A stretch of 64,000 bases of DNA from NCBI RefSeq assembly GCF_910585425.1, contig NZ_CAJUCP010000006.1:1-64000 (forward strand), in the 5' to 3' direction. Source of the DNA: an uncultured Acetatifactor sp. GTDB lineage: Bacteria; Bacillota; Clostridia; Lachnospirales; Lachnospiraceae. Shown piece after piece: positions 50,819 to 60,300 of this stretch. Below the pieces are notes generated by a model. That model did not search any database. It saw only the letters and a list, made by a program, of their open reading frames with translations, and was not told the origin of the DNA. The stretch's first letter is position 1; each line of letters opens with the position of its first letter. Both the position numbers and the translations under genes were made by a program.

Positions 50819-50895
50819 AGCCCATGAACTGTGAGGCCCATGAAACAGCCTGTGGGCAGAGAAAGGATGCCCCCCCGGGGCAGGGAGGAAGCTGG

Positions 50896-51903
50896 ATGAA
50901 AAAGATATTGCTGATAGCCACAGGAGGCACCATCGCCTCGGGATACACGGAGGAGGGGCTGGCTCCCAAGATAGCTGCGGCGGAGCTGCTGCAGTATGTG
51001 GAGGGATACCGGGAGTTCTGCCAGGTGGAGGTGGCGTCGCCCTTCAGCCTGGACAGCACCAATGTCTGCGGAAAGCATTGGCTGGAGCTGGCCGCGCTGA
51101 TTGAGAGGCGCTACGATGACTACGACGGATTCGTCATCTGCCACGGCACGGACACAATGGCCTTCACGGCGGCCGCCCTGTCCTACCTGGTGCAGAACAG
51201 CCCCAAGCCCGTGGTGGTCACAGGGGCCCAGAAGCCGATCGACCTGCCCATAACGGATGCCAGGACCAATCTGCTGGACAGCCTGCGCTTCGCCTCCGAG
51301 GACAGGGCCCACGGCGTGAATATCGTCTTCGGCGGCAATGTGATAGCCGGGACCCGGGCTAAGAAGGAGCGCTCCAAGAGCTACAATGCCTTCTCCAGCA
51401 TCAACTATCCCAGCATAGCCATGATACGGGACGGCAGGGTGGTGTTCTACATCGAGGACAAGGACAGGCTGACAGGCTCCGTGACATTCTACCATGAGCT
51501 GAACGAGGGGATTCTGCTGCTGAAGCTGATGCCGGGCATGGACGGGATGGTGCTGAACCGCCTCTTCCCGTACTATGACTGCGTAATCATAGAGGCCTTT
51601 GGGGTGGGCGGCCTGCCGGAGTATGGGCGGATGCCCTTCTACCCGGAGATCAGGCGGTGGATAGATGCGGGGAAGCTGGTGATGATGGCCACCCAGGTGA
51701 CCCACGAGGGCAGCGACATGGAGGTGTATCAGGTGGGGAAGGCCATCAAGGAGGAGTTCCATCTGATGGAGACCTATGACATGACCCTGGAGGCCACGGT
51801 GACCAAGGTCATGTGGGCGCTGGGGCAGACAAAGGAGCCGGAGCGGTTCCGCAGGCTGTTCTATGAGACGATTAACCATGACATTTTGCTGAAGGAGATG
51901 TAG
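50896..51903 (+). CDS. ansA: Type I L-asparaginase
   Basis: The 335-residue cytoplasmic enzyme has both catalytic threonine motifs: IATGGTIAS (residues 6-14) and CHGTDTMAFTAA (Thr near 92). GGAGG precedes the ATG at 50896. Converts asparagine to aspartate and ammonia. It sits 77 bases after the methyltransferase gene and 34 bases before the ABC binding protein, possibly in one transcript. Confidence 0.95.
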   Translation: MKKILLIATGGTIASGYTEEGLAPKIAAAELLQYVEGYREFCQVEVASPFSLDSTNVCGKHWLELAALIERRYDDYDGFVICHGTDTMAFTAAALSYLVQNSPKPVVVTGAQKPIDLPITDARTNLLDSLRFASEDRAHGVNIVFGGNVIAGTRAKKERSKSYNAFSSINYPSIAMIRDGRVVFYIEDKDRLTGSVTFYHELNEGILLLKLMPGMDGMVLNRLFPYYDCVIIEAFGVGGLPEYGRMPFYPEIRRWIDAGKLVMMATQVTHEGSDMEVYQVGKAIKEEFHLMETYDMTLEATVTKVMWALGQTKEPERFRRLFYETINHDILLKEM

Positions 51904-51937
51904 CGGGAAGAACGACAGGGAGGAAAGACAACAAAAT

Positions 51938-52954
51938 ATGCGTAAATGCAAGCGTAAATATACAAAAAAACATGCAATAAGGAGAGGTCTTCCTCTATAT
52001 GCCCTGATTGTCATAATGCTGCTCTCTGTGCTGCCGCTTGGCGGCTGCGGAAGGGCGGCGGAGACGGAGAGCGTCCGGATCGGATCCCTGAAGGGGCCTA
52101 CCTCCCTGGGCATCCTTGATTTGATGGACAGGGCGGAAAAGGGGGAGACGAAGCATCCCTATGAGTTCCGGATGGCAGTGGGCGCGGACGAGCTGCTGCC
52201 CCTGATGGCCAAGGGGGAGCTGGACATGGCCCTGATTCCGGCCAATGTGGCGGCAGTGCTCTATCACAAGACAGAGGGTGGCGTCTGCGTAATCGATATC
52301 AATACCCTGGGCGTCCTGTACCTGGTCACGGGGGATGAGGCGGTGGAGGGCCCGGCGGATTTAAAGGGCAGGACGATCTGCCTCACGGGAAAGGGGGCCA
52401 CCCCGGAGGCCTCCCTGCGCTATGTCCTTGACAGGAGCGGCCTGGAGGAGGGGGACTATGTCCTGGAGTACAAATCGGAGCCCACGGAGGTGGCCGCGCT
52501 TCTGGCGGAGGATTCCTCCAGGGTAGGGCTGCTCCCCCAGCCATTTGCTACGGCTGCCCTCATGCAGAACGGGGACCTGCGCATCGCCATGGACGTGAAC
52601 GCCCAGTGGGAGCTGCTGCAGGGAGCGGAAGGAGGCGGCATGGTGACGGGGGTCACCGTAGTGCGCAGGGAATTCCTGGAGGAACACGAGAATGTAGTCG
52701 CGGACTTCCTGGAGGAGCACGCCAGCAGCGTGGCCGCTGTCAACGGCGACCCGGAGAAGGGGGCGGCTCTGGCCGTACAGGCGGGCATCGTGGCAAAGGA
52801 GGCAATCGCCGCACAGGCCATTCCCCGATGCAACCTGGTCTGCGTCACCGGAGAGGAGATGAAGGCTGCCCTGTCCGCCTACCTGGAGGCGCTGGCCGGA
52901 TTCGACACGGGGCTGATTGGAGGCGCTCTGCCGGAGGAGGATTTTTATTATTAA
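51938..52954 (+). CDS. ABC importer substrate-binding lipoprotein (SsuA/NMT1/TauA-like)
   Basis: The 338-residue protein begins with a basic N-terminus and hydrophobic stretch ending in lipobox LGGC. Its body has the type II periplasmic-binding pattern (VRIGSLKGPTSLGILDLMD; GELDMALIPANVAAVLY; GRTICLTGKGATPEASLRYVL), used for nitrate, sulfonate, thiamine-pyrimidine and similar ligands. It is linked by a 38-base overlap to the fused permease/ATPase gene. The ligand is unknown. GGAGG lies about 13 bases ahead of the ATG. Confidence 0.85.
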   Translation: MRKCKRKYTKKHAIRRGLPLYALIVIMLLSVLPLGGCGRAAETESVRIGSLKGPTSLGILDLMDRAEKGETKHPYEFRMAVGADELLPLMAKGELDMALIPANVAAVLYHKTEGGVCVIDINTLGVLYLVTGDEAVEGPADLKGRTICLTGKGATPEASLRYVLDRSGLEEGDYVLEYKSEPTEVAALLAEDSSRVGLLPQPFATAALMQNGDLRIAMDVNAQWELLQGAEGGGMVTGVTVVRREFLEEHENVVADFLEEHASSVAAVNGDPEKGAALAVQAGIVAKEAIAAQAIPRCNLVCVTGEEMKAALSAYLEALAGFDTGLIGGALPEEDFYY

Positions 52955-54317
52955 GAAGTCCATTATTAAGAAGCCTGTTGCTAAGAAGCTGAGGAAATGC
53001 ATCATCGTCATGGGGTGGCTGGCAGTCTGGCACATCATTGCCCTGGCGGTGGACAATGAGATACTGATGGCCGCCCCGGCGGAGACGGCAGGGCGGATTC
53101 TGTCTTTGCTTGGCCGGGGAAGCTTTTACGCCGCGGCGGGGAGGAGCCTTCTGCGGATTGCCCTGGGATTTTTCGCGGGGACGGCGGCTGCCCTGCTCCT
53201 TGCGGCCGGCAGCAGGCGCTTTCCTATGCTGGAGGAGATCCTCGCCCCTCCGATGACCCTGGTGAAGGCCGTGCCGGTGGCATCCTTCGTGGTGCTCCTG
53301 CTGATCTGGTGGGGCGCGGGCTTCCTGTCCGTGGCAATCTGCTTTCTGGTAGTCCTGCCCAATATCTATGTCAATACCCTGGAGGGCCTCAAAAGCGTGG
53401 ATGTGAAGATCCTGGAAATGGCCCGGGTCTTCCGGCTCTCCGGGCGGAACCGTTTCTTCTATATATATCGTCCCTCCCTGAAGCCCTTTCTGTACGGCGG
53501 CATGAAGATTTCCCTGGGGATGTGCTGGAAGTCGGGAATCGCTGCGGAGGTCATCGGCGTCCCCGGGGGCTCCATAGGCGAGGGCCTGTATCTGTCCAAG
53601 GTATACCTGGACACGGCTGGTGTCCTCGGGTGGACGGCGGCGGTGATCCTGCTCAGCGTCCTCTTTGAGAAGACAGTGCTGCATTTCGTGGACCGTTTCT
53701 TCGCCTGGGAGCCGGGATGCCCGGGGGCGGGCCATGCGGCGCAAAGGCATGGGCGGGGCGCAGGCTGCCCGCAGCCCCCGGGGCAGCCAATCAGGCTCGC
53801 GGAGGTGACGAAAGCTTATGGCGGACAGACTGTCATAGACCGTCTGAGCGCAATCTATGAACCCGGTCAGACCTACTATCTGACCAGCCCCTCCGGCAGC
53901 GGCAAGACCACTCTGCTTTGCATCCTGGCCCGGCTGACCGAGCCGGACAGCGGAGAGATGACGGCCCCGTCCCGGTGCAGCATGGTCTTTCAGGAGGACA
54001 GGCTCTGTGAGGACTATGATGCTGTAGTAAATGTGGCACTGGCCACAGGGGACCGGGCGGGGGCGGAGGAGGCGCTGGGCCTGCTGCTTCCCGGGGAGGC
54101 CCTGCGCAAGCCCTGCAGGCAGCTCAGCGGCGGCATGCGGCGCAGGGTGGCTTTAGTCCGGGCCATGGAGGCGGAGTCCCTCTATGTGCTCCTGGACGAA
54201 CCATTTGCGGGGATGGACAGGGACGCCTGCGCCAGAGCATGGCAGTATATCCGGGAGAGGCAGGCGGGCCGCACGGTGATCATAGCCCATCATTTTCAGA
54301 ATTTTAACAAAATTTAA
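52917..54317 (+). CDS. ABC importer with fused permease and ATPase domains (SsuC-SsuB type)
   Basis: The 466-residue protein combines two normally separate subunits. Residues about 30-265 form the permease, with five or six helices and the EAA loop EGLKSVDVKILEMARVFRLS near 155. After a linker rich in Gly/Pro/His (about 265-290) comes a short ABC ATPase (about 290-466): Walker A SPSGSGKTTLL, Q-loop VFQEDRL, signature LSGGMRRRVALVRAM, Walker B YVLLDEPFAGMD, H-loop IIAHH. The ATPase is compact, some 50 residues shorter than usual. The start is uncertain: TTG 52917 is the only near-conventional codon before ATG 53010, and the N-terminus overlaps three 15-base repeats. Confidence 0.82.
   Translation: MEALCRRRIFIIKKSIIKKPVAKKLRKCIIVMGWLAVWHIIALAVDNEILMAAPAETAGRILSLLGRGSFYAAAGRSLLRIALGFFAGTAAALLLAAGSRRFPMLEEILAPPMTLVKAVPVASFVVLLLIWWGAGFLSVAICFLVVLPNIYVNTLEGLKSVDVKILEMARVFRLSGRNRFFYIYRPSLKPFLYGGMKISLGMCWKSGIAAEVIGVPGGSIGEGLYLSKVYLDTAGVLGWTAAVILLSVLFEKTVLHFVDRFFAWEPGCPGAGHAAQRHGRGAGCPQPPGQPIRLAEVTKAYGGQTVIDRLSAIYEPGQTYYLTSPSGSGKTTLLCILARLTEPDSGEMTAPSRCSMVFQEDRLCEDYDAVVNVALATGDRAGAEEALGLLLPGEALRKPCRQLSGGMRRRVALVRAMEAESLYVLLDEPFAGMDRDACARAWQYIRERQAGRTVIIAHHFQNFNKI
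52951..52996 (+). repeat. 15-bp tandem repeat (three copies) at the gene junction
   Basis: Copies of a unit like TTATTAAGAAG plus four bases begin at about 52949, 52964 and 52979, encoding K-K-S/P/L repeats. They overlap the stop of the binding-protein gene and the start of the fused gene. Confidence 0.6.
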
Positions 54318-54348
54318 GAAATACGGCCCAAAGAAATCAGAAAAACAT

Positions 54349-54377
54349 TTGTATTTTCGTTTACATTATGTTATAAT
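54349..54377 (+). promoter_or_regulatory. tig promoter, TTGTAT-17-TATAAT
   Basis: Near-consensus -10 TATAAT (54372-54377) and good spacing, about 78 bases before the start. Confidence 0.75.
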
Positions 54378-54454
54378 TCTTTAATGACTGTGAGTGCGTC
54401 TGCTGTGTAGGCGGGAGAGAGGAACGCAGGCGATTGAAGGAGGAAACGGTAGAA

Positions 54455-55744
54455 ATGAGTTTACAGGTAGAGAAATTAGAGAACAACATGGCGAAGCTTA
54501 CGATTGAAGTGCCTGCGGAGGAACTTGAGAAGGCCATTGAGGGCGCATATCAGAAGAACAGGGGCAGGATCAGCATTCCCGGCTTCCGCAAGGGAAAAGC
54601 GCCCCGGAAGATGATTGAGCAGATGTACGGCAGGGAAGTCTTCTACGAAGATGCCGCCAACGACCTGATTCCCGATGCCTATGAGAAGGCCTATGACGAG
54701 TGCGAGGAGGAGATCGTCTCCAGCCCCCAGATTGACGTGGTGCAGTTGGAGGCCGGAAAGCCCTTCATCTTCACGGCGGAGGTGGCCCTGAAGCCGGAGG
54801 TGACCCTTGGCCAGTACAAGGGCGTCAAGGTGGACAAGGCAGACCTGGAGGTGACAGAGGATGAGGTCACCGCGGAGATCGACAAGGAGAGGGACAAGAA
54901 CTCCCGTACAGTGGATGTCACCGACAGACCTGTAAAGGACGGGGACGTGGCCACCATCGACTTCGAGGGCTTCATGGACGGTGTGGCCTTTGACGGCGGC
55001 AAGGGAAGCGACTATCCCCTGACCATCGGTTCCCATGCGTTCATCCCCGGCTTCGAGGAGGAGCTGATCGGCGCTGAAATCGGTGTGGAGACAGAAGTGA
55101 ACGTGACTTTCCCCGAGGACTATCAGGCGGAGGAGCTGGCAGGGAAGCCCGCCGTGTTCAAATGCACGGTGAAGCGACTGCAGGAGAAGCAGATGCCGGA
55201 GCTTGACGACGACTTTGTAGGAGAAGTTTCCGAGGAGAGCGATACCGTAGAGGAATATAGGGAAGAGATAAAGAAGAAGCTGGAGAAGCGCAAGGCTGAC
55301 GAGGCAAAAGCCGTCAAGGAAGATGCCGTCATCGATGCCATCATCGCCGATGCGAAGATGGACATCCCGGAAGCCATGATTGAGACCCAGCAGAGGCAGA
55401 TGGTGCAGGATTACGCCCAGAGGATGCAGTCCCAGGGCATCTCCATGGAGCAGTACATGCAGTTCACCGGCATGACCGGCGAGATGCTGATGGAGCAGGT
55501 GAAGCCCCAGGTCATGAAGAAGATTCAGTCCAGGCTGGTGCTGGAGGCGGTAGCGGCTGCCGAGGGCATCCAGGTCACCGAGGAGGAGATTGCCGAGGAG
55601 CTGAAGACCATGGGCGAGGCCTACCAGATGGAGCCTGAGAAGGTGGAAGAGCTCCTGGGCGAGAACGGCAGGGAGCAGGTAAAAGGCGACATCAGTGTCA
55701 GAAAGGCCGTGGACTTCGTGGTGGAGAACGCGGTGGAAGAGTAA
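54455..55744 (+). CDS. tig: Trigger factor (ribosome-bound chaperone and prolyl isomerase)
   Basis: The 429-residue protein has the ribosome-binding signature GFRKGKAPRKMIEQMYG (residues 45-61), a central FKBP-type domain (GDVATIDFEGFMDGVAFDGG) and the helical C-domain. It is first in tig-clpP-clpX, a common chaperone/protease cluster. ATG 54455 is chosen; AAGGAGG lies 11 bases ahead. Confidence 0.96.
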   Translation: MSLQVEKLENNMAKLTIEVPAEELEKAIEGAYQKNRGRISIPGFRKGKAPRKMIEQMYGREVFYEDAANDLIPDAYEKAYDECEEEIVSSPQIDVVQLEAGKPFIFTAEVALKPEVTLGQYKGVKVDKADLEVTEDEVTAEIDKERDKNSRTVDVTDRPVKDGDVATIDFEGFMDGVAFDGGKGSDYPLTIGSHAFIPGFEEELIGAEIGVETEVNVTFPEDYQAEELAGKPAVFKCTVKRLQEKQMPELDDDFVGEVSEESDTVEEYREEIKKKLEKRKADEAKAVKEDAVIDAIIADAKMDIPEAMIETQQRQMVQDYAQRMQSQGISMEQYMQFTGMTGEMLMEQVKPQVMKKIQSRLVLEAVAAAEGIQVTEEEIAEELKTMGEAYQMEPEKVEELLGENGREQVKGDISVRKAVDFVVENAVEE

Positions 55745-55786
55745 GCAGGATAGATTGGAACGTTAAAGTCAGGAGGTTGTTTGAGA

Positions 55787-56389
55787 ATGAGTTTAGTGCC
55801 TTATGTCGTTGAACAGACCAGCAGAGGCGAGCGGTCTTACGATATCTATTCCAGACTGTTGAAGGACAGGATCATCATGCTGGGGGAAGAGGTGAACGAT
55901 ACCTCTGCCAGCATCGTGGTGGCGCAGCTGCTGTTCCTGGAAGCGGAGGATCCCGAGAAGGACATCCATCTGTATATCAACAGCCCGGGCGGTGTCATTA
56001 CGGCAGGCATGGCCATATATGACACCATGCATTATATCAAGTGCGATGTGTCCACGGTGTGCATCGGCATGGCGGCCAGCATGGGTTCCTTCCTGCTCGC
56101 CGGCGGCGCAAAGGGAAAGAGGTTCGCCCTTCCCAACGCGGAGATTATGATCCATCAGCCTGCCGGGGGGACCCAGGGACAGGCCACAGAGATCGACATC
56201 GCCGCGAAGCATATCCTGAGGACCAGGGAGAAGCTGAACCATATCCTTGCGGAGAACACGGGCAGGGACTATGAGACCATATGCTCCGACACCGAGCGCG
56301 ATAACTGGATGAGCGCCCAGGAGGCGAAGGAGTACGGCATCGTGGACATGGTCATCAGCTCCCATGCGGTGCAGGACGAAAAGAAGTAG
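55787..56389 (+). CDS. clpP: ATP-dependent Clp protease proteolytic subunit
   Basis: 200 residues. Catalytic Ser in GMAASMGSFLL, His in MIHQPAGG, and the Asp near 170 form the triad. YINSPGG binds the backbone. It works with the adjacent ClpX. ATG 55787 with AGGAGG 11 bases ahead; a TTG at 55781 is possible. Confidence 0.97.
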   Translation: MSLVPYVVEQTSRGERSYDIYSRLLKDRIIMLGEEVNDTSASIVVAQLLFLEAEDPEKDIHLYINSPGGVITAGMAIYDTMHYIKCDVSTVCIGMAASMGSFLLAGGAKGKRFALPNAEIMIHQPAGGTQGQATEIDIAAKHILRTREKLNHILAENTGRDYETICSDTERDNWMSAQEAKEYGIVDMVISSHAVQDEKK

Positions 56390-56398
56390 GAGAAGAGA

Positions 56399-57670
56399 AT
56401 GGCGGGTAAAATGATCGGAAACGATATCAGATGCTCCTTCTGCAATAAGACCCAGAACCAGGTCCGCAAGCTGATTGCCGGGCCTTCCGGGGTCTATATC
56501 TGCGATGACTGTGTGGACATCTGCGCGGATATCCTGGAGGAGGAGCTGCAGGAAGAGGAAGAGGAGGAATCGGTTCGCCCCGATATCAACCTGTTGAAGC
56601 CTGCGGAAATCAGGAGATTTCTGGACGAATATGTGGTAGGCCAGGAGGAGGCCAAGAAGGTGCTCTCCGTGGCCGTGTATAATCATTACAAGAGGGTGAT
56701 GGCGCCCAGGGACCTGGACGATGTGGAGCTGCAGAAGAGCAACATCATCATGGTGGGGCCTACGGGCTCCGGCAAGACCTATCTGGCCCAGACCCTGGCG
56801 AAGATCATCAATGTGCCCTTCGCAATCGCGGACGCCACCACGCTGACCGAGGCCGGATATGTGGGCGAGGATGTGGAGAACATCCTGCTGAAGCTGATTC
56901 TGGCAGCGGACTACGATGTGGAGCGCGCCCAGTACGGCATCATCTACATCGATGAGATCGACAAGATCACCAAGAAGGGCGAGAATGTCTCCATCACCCG
57001 GGACGTGTCCGGCGAGGGCGTCCAGCAGGCGCTTTTGAAGATTGTGGAGGGTACTGTGGCCAATGTACCGCCCCAGGGCGGCAGGAAGCATCCCCATCAG
57101 GAGCTGATTTCCATCGATACCTCCAATATCCTGTTCATCTGCGGCGGCGCTTTTGACGGACTGGAGAAGATAGTGGAGGCCAGGCTGGACCGCAAGGCCA
57201 TCGGCTTCAACACGGAGGTCAGCCAGAAGGGCACCAAGGAGCTGGACGATCTGCTGCAGGAGGTGACGCCCCAGGATCTGGTGAAGTTCGGGCTCATCCC
57301 TGAGTTCGTGGGCCGCGTGCCCATCACTGTGGCGCTGAAGGGCCTGGACAGGGAGGCGCTGGTGCGCATCCTGAAGGAGCCGAAGAACGCCCTGATCAAG
57401 CAGTACCAGAAGCTGTTCGACATGGACGAGGTGGAGCTGAACTTCGATGAGGAGGCTATCAAAGCCATTGCCTCCAAGGCCTTTGAGCGCAAGACAGGGG
57501 CCAGAGGACTGCGCTCCATCATGGAGAGCATCCTGATGGATACCATGTACCAGATTCCCTCCGACGAGACCATCGAGGAGTGCGTCATCACCAAGGAGAC
57601 AGTGGAGGAGGGGAACGATCCCCTGATCTTCCGCAAGAATGACCGTAGAAGTCTGGATAAAGCAATGTAA
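56399..57670 (+). CDS. clpX: Clp protease ATPase subunit ClpX
   Basis: 423 residues. N-terminal C4 zinc finger (CSFCNKTQNQVRK ... CDDCVDIC), Walker A GPTGSGKTYLAQT (near 120), the IGF-type loop that docks ClpP, and the sensor 2 region TGARGLRSIMESILMD. It starts 9 bases after clpP. Confidence 0.97.
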   Translation: MAGKMIGNDIRCSFCNKTQNQVRKLIAGPSGVYICDDCVDICADILEEELQEEEEEESVRPDINLLKPAEIRRFLDEYVVGQEEAKKVLSVAVYNHYKRVMAPRDLDDVELQKSNIIMVGPTGSGKTYLAQTLAKIINVPFAIADATTLTEAGYVGEDVENILLKLILAADYDVERAQYGIIYIDEIDKITKKGENVSITRDVSGEGVQQALLKIVEGTVANVPPQGGRKHPHQELISIDTSNILFICGGAFDGLEKIVEARLDRKAIGFNTEVSQKGTKELDDLLQEVTPQDLVKFGLIPEFVGRVPITVALKGLDREALVRILKEPKNALIKQYQKLFDMDEVELNFDEEAIKAIASKAFERKTGARGLRSIMESILMDTMYQIPSDETIEECVITKETVEEGNDPLIFRKNDRRSLDKAM

Positions 57671-57690
57671 TGGAAAAGAGTAATCCAATC

Positions 57691-57717
57691 AAACGCCGTC
57701 CCTGTGACGGCGTTTTT
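57691..57717 (+). terminator. Terminator of the tig-clpP-clpX operon
   Basis: AACGCCGTC / GACGGCGTT hairpin followed by TTTTT. Confidence 0.9.
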
Positions 57718-57743
57718 ACCTATTTATAAAGGAAGTGACGAGT

Positions 57744-58337
57744 ATGGTGATAAAGAATGTCAGCCTGGAGACGGTGTGCGGCATTACCAGCAAGATTCCG
57801 GACAGCAGGCTGCCGGAGGTGGCCTTTGCGGGGAAGAGCAACGTGGGGAAGTCCTCCCTGATCAACGCCCTGATGAACCGCAAATCTCTTGCCCGTACCA
57901 GCTCCCAGCCGGGCAAGACCCAGACCATCAATTTCTACAATATCAACGATGCCCTGTATCTGGTGGATCTGCCGGGATACGGCTACGCAAAGGCCAGCGT
58001 GAAGGTGAAGGAGCAGTGGGGCAAAATGGTGGAGAGATATCTCCAGAAATCAAAGCAGTTGAAATGCGTGTTCCACCTGATCGATATCCGGCACGCCCCC
58101 TCGGAGAACGACCGCATGATGTACGACTGGATCCTGCATAACGGCTACCAGCCCATCATCATAGCCACCAAGCTGGACAAGATCAAGAAGAGCCAGCTAC
58201 AGAAGCAGTTGAATCTGATTCTGGACACCCTGGACGCGGAAGAGGGGACGGTCATCATCCCGTTCTCCGCGGAGACCAAACAGGGACGCGAGGAAATATA
58301 CGAAATACTGGATAAAATTCTGGAGGAAAACGTGTGA
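57744..58337 (+). CDS. engB: Ribosome biogenesis GTP-binding protein EngB (YsxC/YihA)
   Basis: 197 residues. The TRAFAC GTPase motifs G1 GKSNVGKSSLINAL, G3 DLPGYG and G4 TKLDK are present. It helps assemble the 50S subunit. ATG 57744, GGAAG 8 bases ahead. The next gene overlaps its stop by 4 bases (GTGTGA). Confidence 0.95.
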   Translation: MVIKNVSLETVCGITSKIPDSRLPEVAFAGKSNVGKSSLINALMNRKSLARTSSQPGKTQTINFYNINDALYLVDLPGYGYAKASVKVKEQWGKMVERYLQKSKQLKCVFHLIDIRHAPSENDRMMYDWILHNGYQPIIIATKLDKIKKSQLQKQLNLILDTLDAEEGTVIIPFSAETKQGREEIYEILDKILEENV

Positions 58338-59548
58338 AAAAATACTGTAAGGCTCTGGCCAACATCACAGTGGCGGCAGCGATTCTGGCAGGCGTCCTGT
58401 TCCTGCTGCCCAGGGTGTTCCTTTTCTTCATGCCCTTTGTGGCGGGCTGGATCATCGCGCTGATAGCGGGGCCGCTGGTCCGGTTTTTTGAGGAGAAGAT
58501 AAAGCTGAAGCGCAAGGCGGGCAGCGCCTTTGTCATCATCGTCATCATCGCGCTGGTGGTGCTGATGATCTATTTGGTCTGCGCCCAGCTGTTCCAGCAG
58601 GGCATGGGACTGGTGCGGGCCCTGCCGGAGATGCTGGAGGGCGTGGAGGAGGATTTCAAAAGCATCGGGAAAAGCCTGAACGCCCTGCTGGCCAGGCTGC
58701 CCGGCGACATACAGTTGAACCTGGACATCGGGAAGCTGCAGCCGGTCGACTATCTGGGGGATCTGCTGGAGCATTTCGGCTCGCCCACCATCGAGGCCGC
58801 CGGAAACCTGGCCAAGGGGCTGCCGGGCATCTTCATCGGCGTTATCATGGCGCTGCTGTCCGCATACTTCTTCGTGGCGGAGCGGCATCAGCTCAACGAC
58901 TGGTGCCGGAAGGTCATGCCGGCATCGGTGCAGATGCGCTACCATATCATACGCCGCAGCCTGGGGAAGTCCGTGGGGGGATATTTCAAGGCGCAGCTAA
59001 AGATCGAGGTGTGGATGTACTTCCTGCTCCTGATCGGGCTGGGCATCCTGCGGGTGGATTATTTCGGGCTGATCGCCCTGGGGATAGCGTTCCTGGATTT
59101 CCTGCCCTTCCTGGGCACGGGCACGGTGCTGATTCCCTGGGCAATCGTCCGGATACTGACGGCCCAGTACAGGACTGCCATAGGCCTGCTGATCATCTGG
59201 GGCGTGGGGCAGCTGGCGAGACAGTTGATTCAGCCCAAAATCGTTGGGGATTCCATCGGAGTGCCGCCGCTGCCTACGCTGTTCCTGCTCTATATCGGGT
59301 ACAAGCTGGGGGGCGTCCTGGGCATGATCCTGGCGGTGCCCCTGGGGCTGTTGGCATACTCCCTGTACGAGGACGGTGCCTTCGACACCACGAAGAACAG
59401 CATATTGATCCTGACGGCGGGCATCAACCGGTTCCGGCGTCTGGAGAAGGAGGACATGACAGAGGTGGAGGAGATGGGCCGGCAAAACCAGGAGACCGCA
59501 AGGCGGCTGGAGGAGGAGCGGCAGTCGGAGAGCGGAGAAAACAAATAA
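58334..59548 (+). CDS. AI-2E / YtvI-family membrane permease
   Basis: A 404-residue protein with about eight helices and a central large loop. The family pattern (LGIAFLDFLPFLGTGTVLIPWAIVRI; QPKIVGDSIGVPPLPTLF) is clear. In spore formers such a protein is called YtvI; other members move autoinducer-2 or sodium. It starts with GTG inside the engB stop. The C-terminal 45 residues are charged coiled coil. Confidence 0.88.
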   Translation: MKKYCKALANITVAAAILAGVLFLLPRVFLFFMPFVAGWIIALIAGPLVRFFEEKIKLKRKAGSAFVIIVIIALVVLMIYLVCAQLFQQGMGLVRALPEMLEGVEEDFKSIGKSLNALLARLPGDIQLNLDIGKLQPVDYLGDLLEHFGSPTIEAAGNLAKGLPGIFIGVIMALLSAYFFVAERHQLNDWCRKVMPASVQMRYHIIRRSLGKSVGGYFKAQLKIEVWMYFLLLIGLGILRVDYFGLIALGIAFLDFLPFLGTGTVLIPWAIVRILTAQYRTAIGLLIIWGVGQLARQLIQPKIVGDSIGVPPLPTLFLLYIGYKLGGVLGMILAVPLGLLAYSLYEDGAFDTTKNSILILTAGINRFRRLEKEDMTEVEEMGRQNQETARRLEEERQSESGENK

Positions 59549-59596
59549 AAAGTGCCGGGCTGTGCAACTTTTTGGGGATGAAAACAGTCTATATAG

Positions 59597-59627
59597 ATAG
59601 GGAGTGTGAAGACACTCTCTATTTTTT
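59597..59627 (+). terminator. Terminator after the AI-2E-type gene
   Basis: ATAGGGAGTGT / ACACTCTCTAT hairpin (one G-U) and TTTTTT. Confidence 0.88.
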
Positions 59628-59742
59628 CACTATGTTCAAATTTTTAAAAGATTTATGCAACTTTGATACAAAATTATTTTAAAATAAGTGCAGTAAATCG
59701 ATATGCTATGGGATATTAATAGATAGAGAAGAACGGGTTGGC

Positions 59743-60300
59743 ATGACAAAGGCAGGCATGGACGACAGAGAGCTACAACTAAAGATCGACGCGTACAGCG
59801 ACATGCTCTTCAAGCTCAGCTTCCTGCGCCTGCAAAACCTCCAGGATGCGGAGGACGTGGTCCAGGAGGCCTTCTATCAGTACGTGAAAAAGCGCCCTGT
59901 CTTCCAGAGCCCGGAGCATGAGAAGGCATGGTTCCTGAAGGTCACCCTGAACGGCTGCCGGAAGGTCTGGCGCAGCGCATGGAAGCGGCATCGGGACACC
60001 TGGCAGGACGGGGATTGTGAAGCGCACGACACGGCCAGGCGGGAAGCGGATCCGGATGCCCGCGGGCGCGAGCCGGAGGAGAGGGTCCTCAGACGGGAGG
60101 AGAACCGGCGCCTGCTGCAGGCTGTACTGGCCCTGCCGGAGAAGTACCGGGACGTGATCCACCTTTTCTACTACGAGGAGCTTTCGGTAAAGGAAATCGC
60201 CCGGGCCACAGGCCGGGGGGAATCCACGGTCACTTCCCAGCTCACCAGGGGAAGGGAACTGTTGCGGAAGTCGTTGAAGGAGGGATATGACTTTGGATAA
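59743..60300 (+). CDS. ECF-type RNA polymerase sigma factor (sigma-70 family)
   Basis: 185 residues. Region 2 (LFKLSFLRLQNLQDAEDVVQEAFYQYV) and region 4 (LPEKYRDVIHLFYYEELSVKEIARATG) are clear, with a charged linker. It overlaps by 14 bases the next gene, a membrane protein that should be its anti-sigma. Start uncertain between 59743 and 59758. Confidence 0.92.
   Translation: MTKAGMDDRELQLKIDAYSDMLFKLSFLRLQNLQDAEDVVQEAFYQYVKKRPVFQSPEHEKAWFLKVTLNGCRKVWRSAWKRHRDTWQDGDCEAHDTARREADPDARGREPEERVLRREENRRLLQAVLALPEKYRDVIHLFYYEELSVKEIARATGRGESTVTSQLTRGRELLRKSLKEGYDFG

Noticed and set aside
55793..57688. Minus-strand open frame of 631 codons
   Set aside because: Mirror of clpP and clpX.
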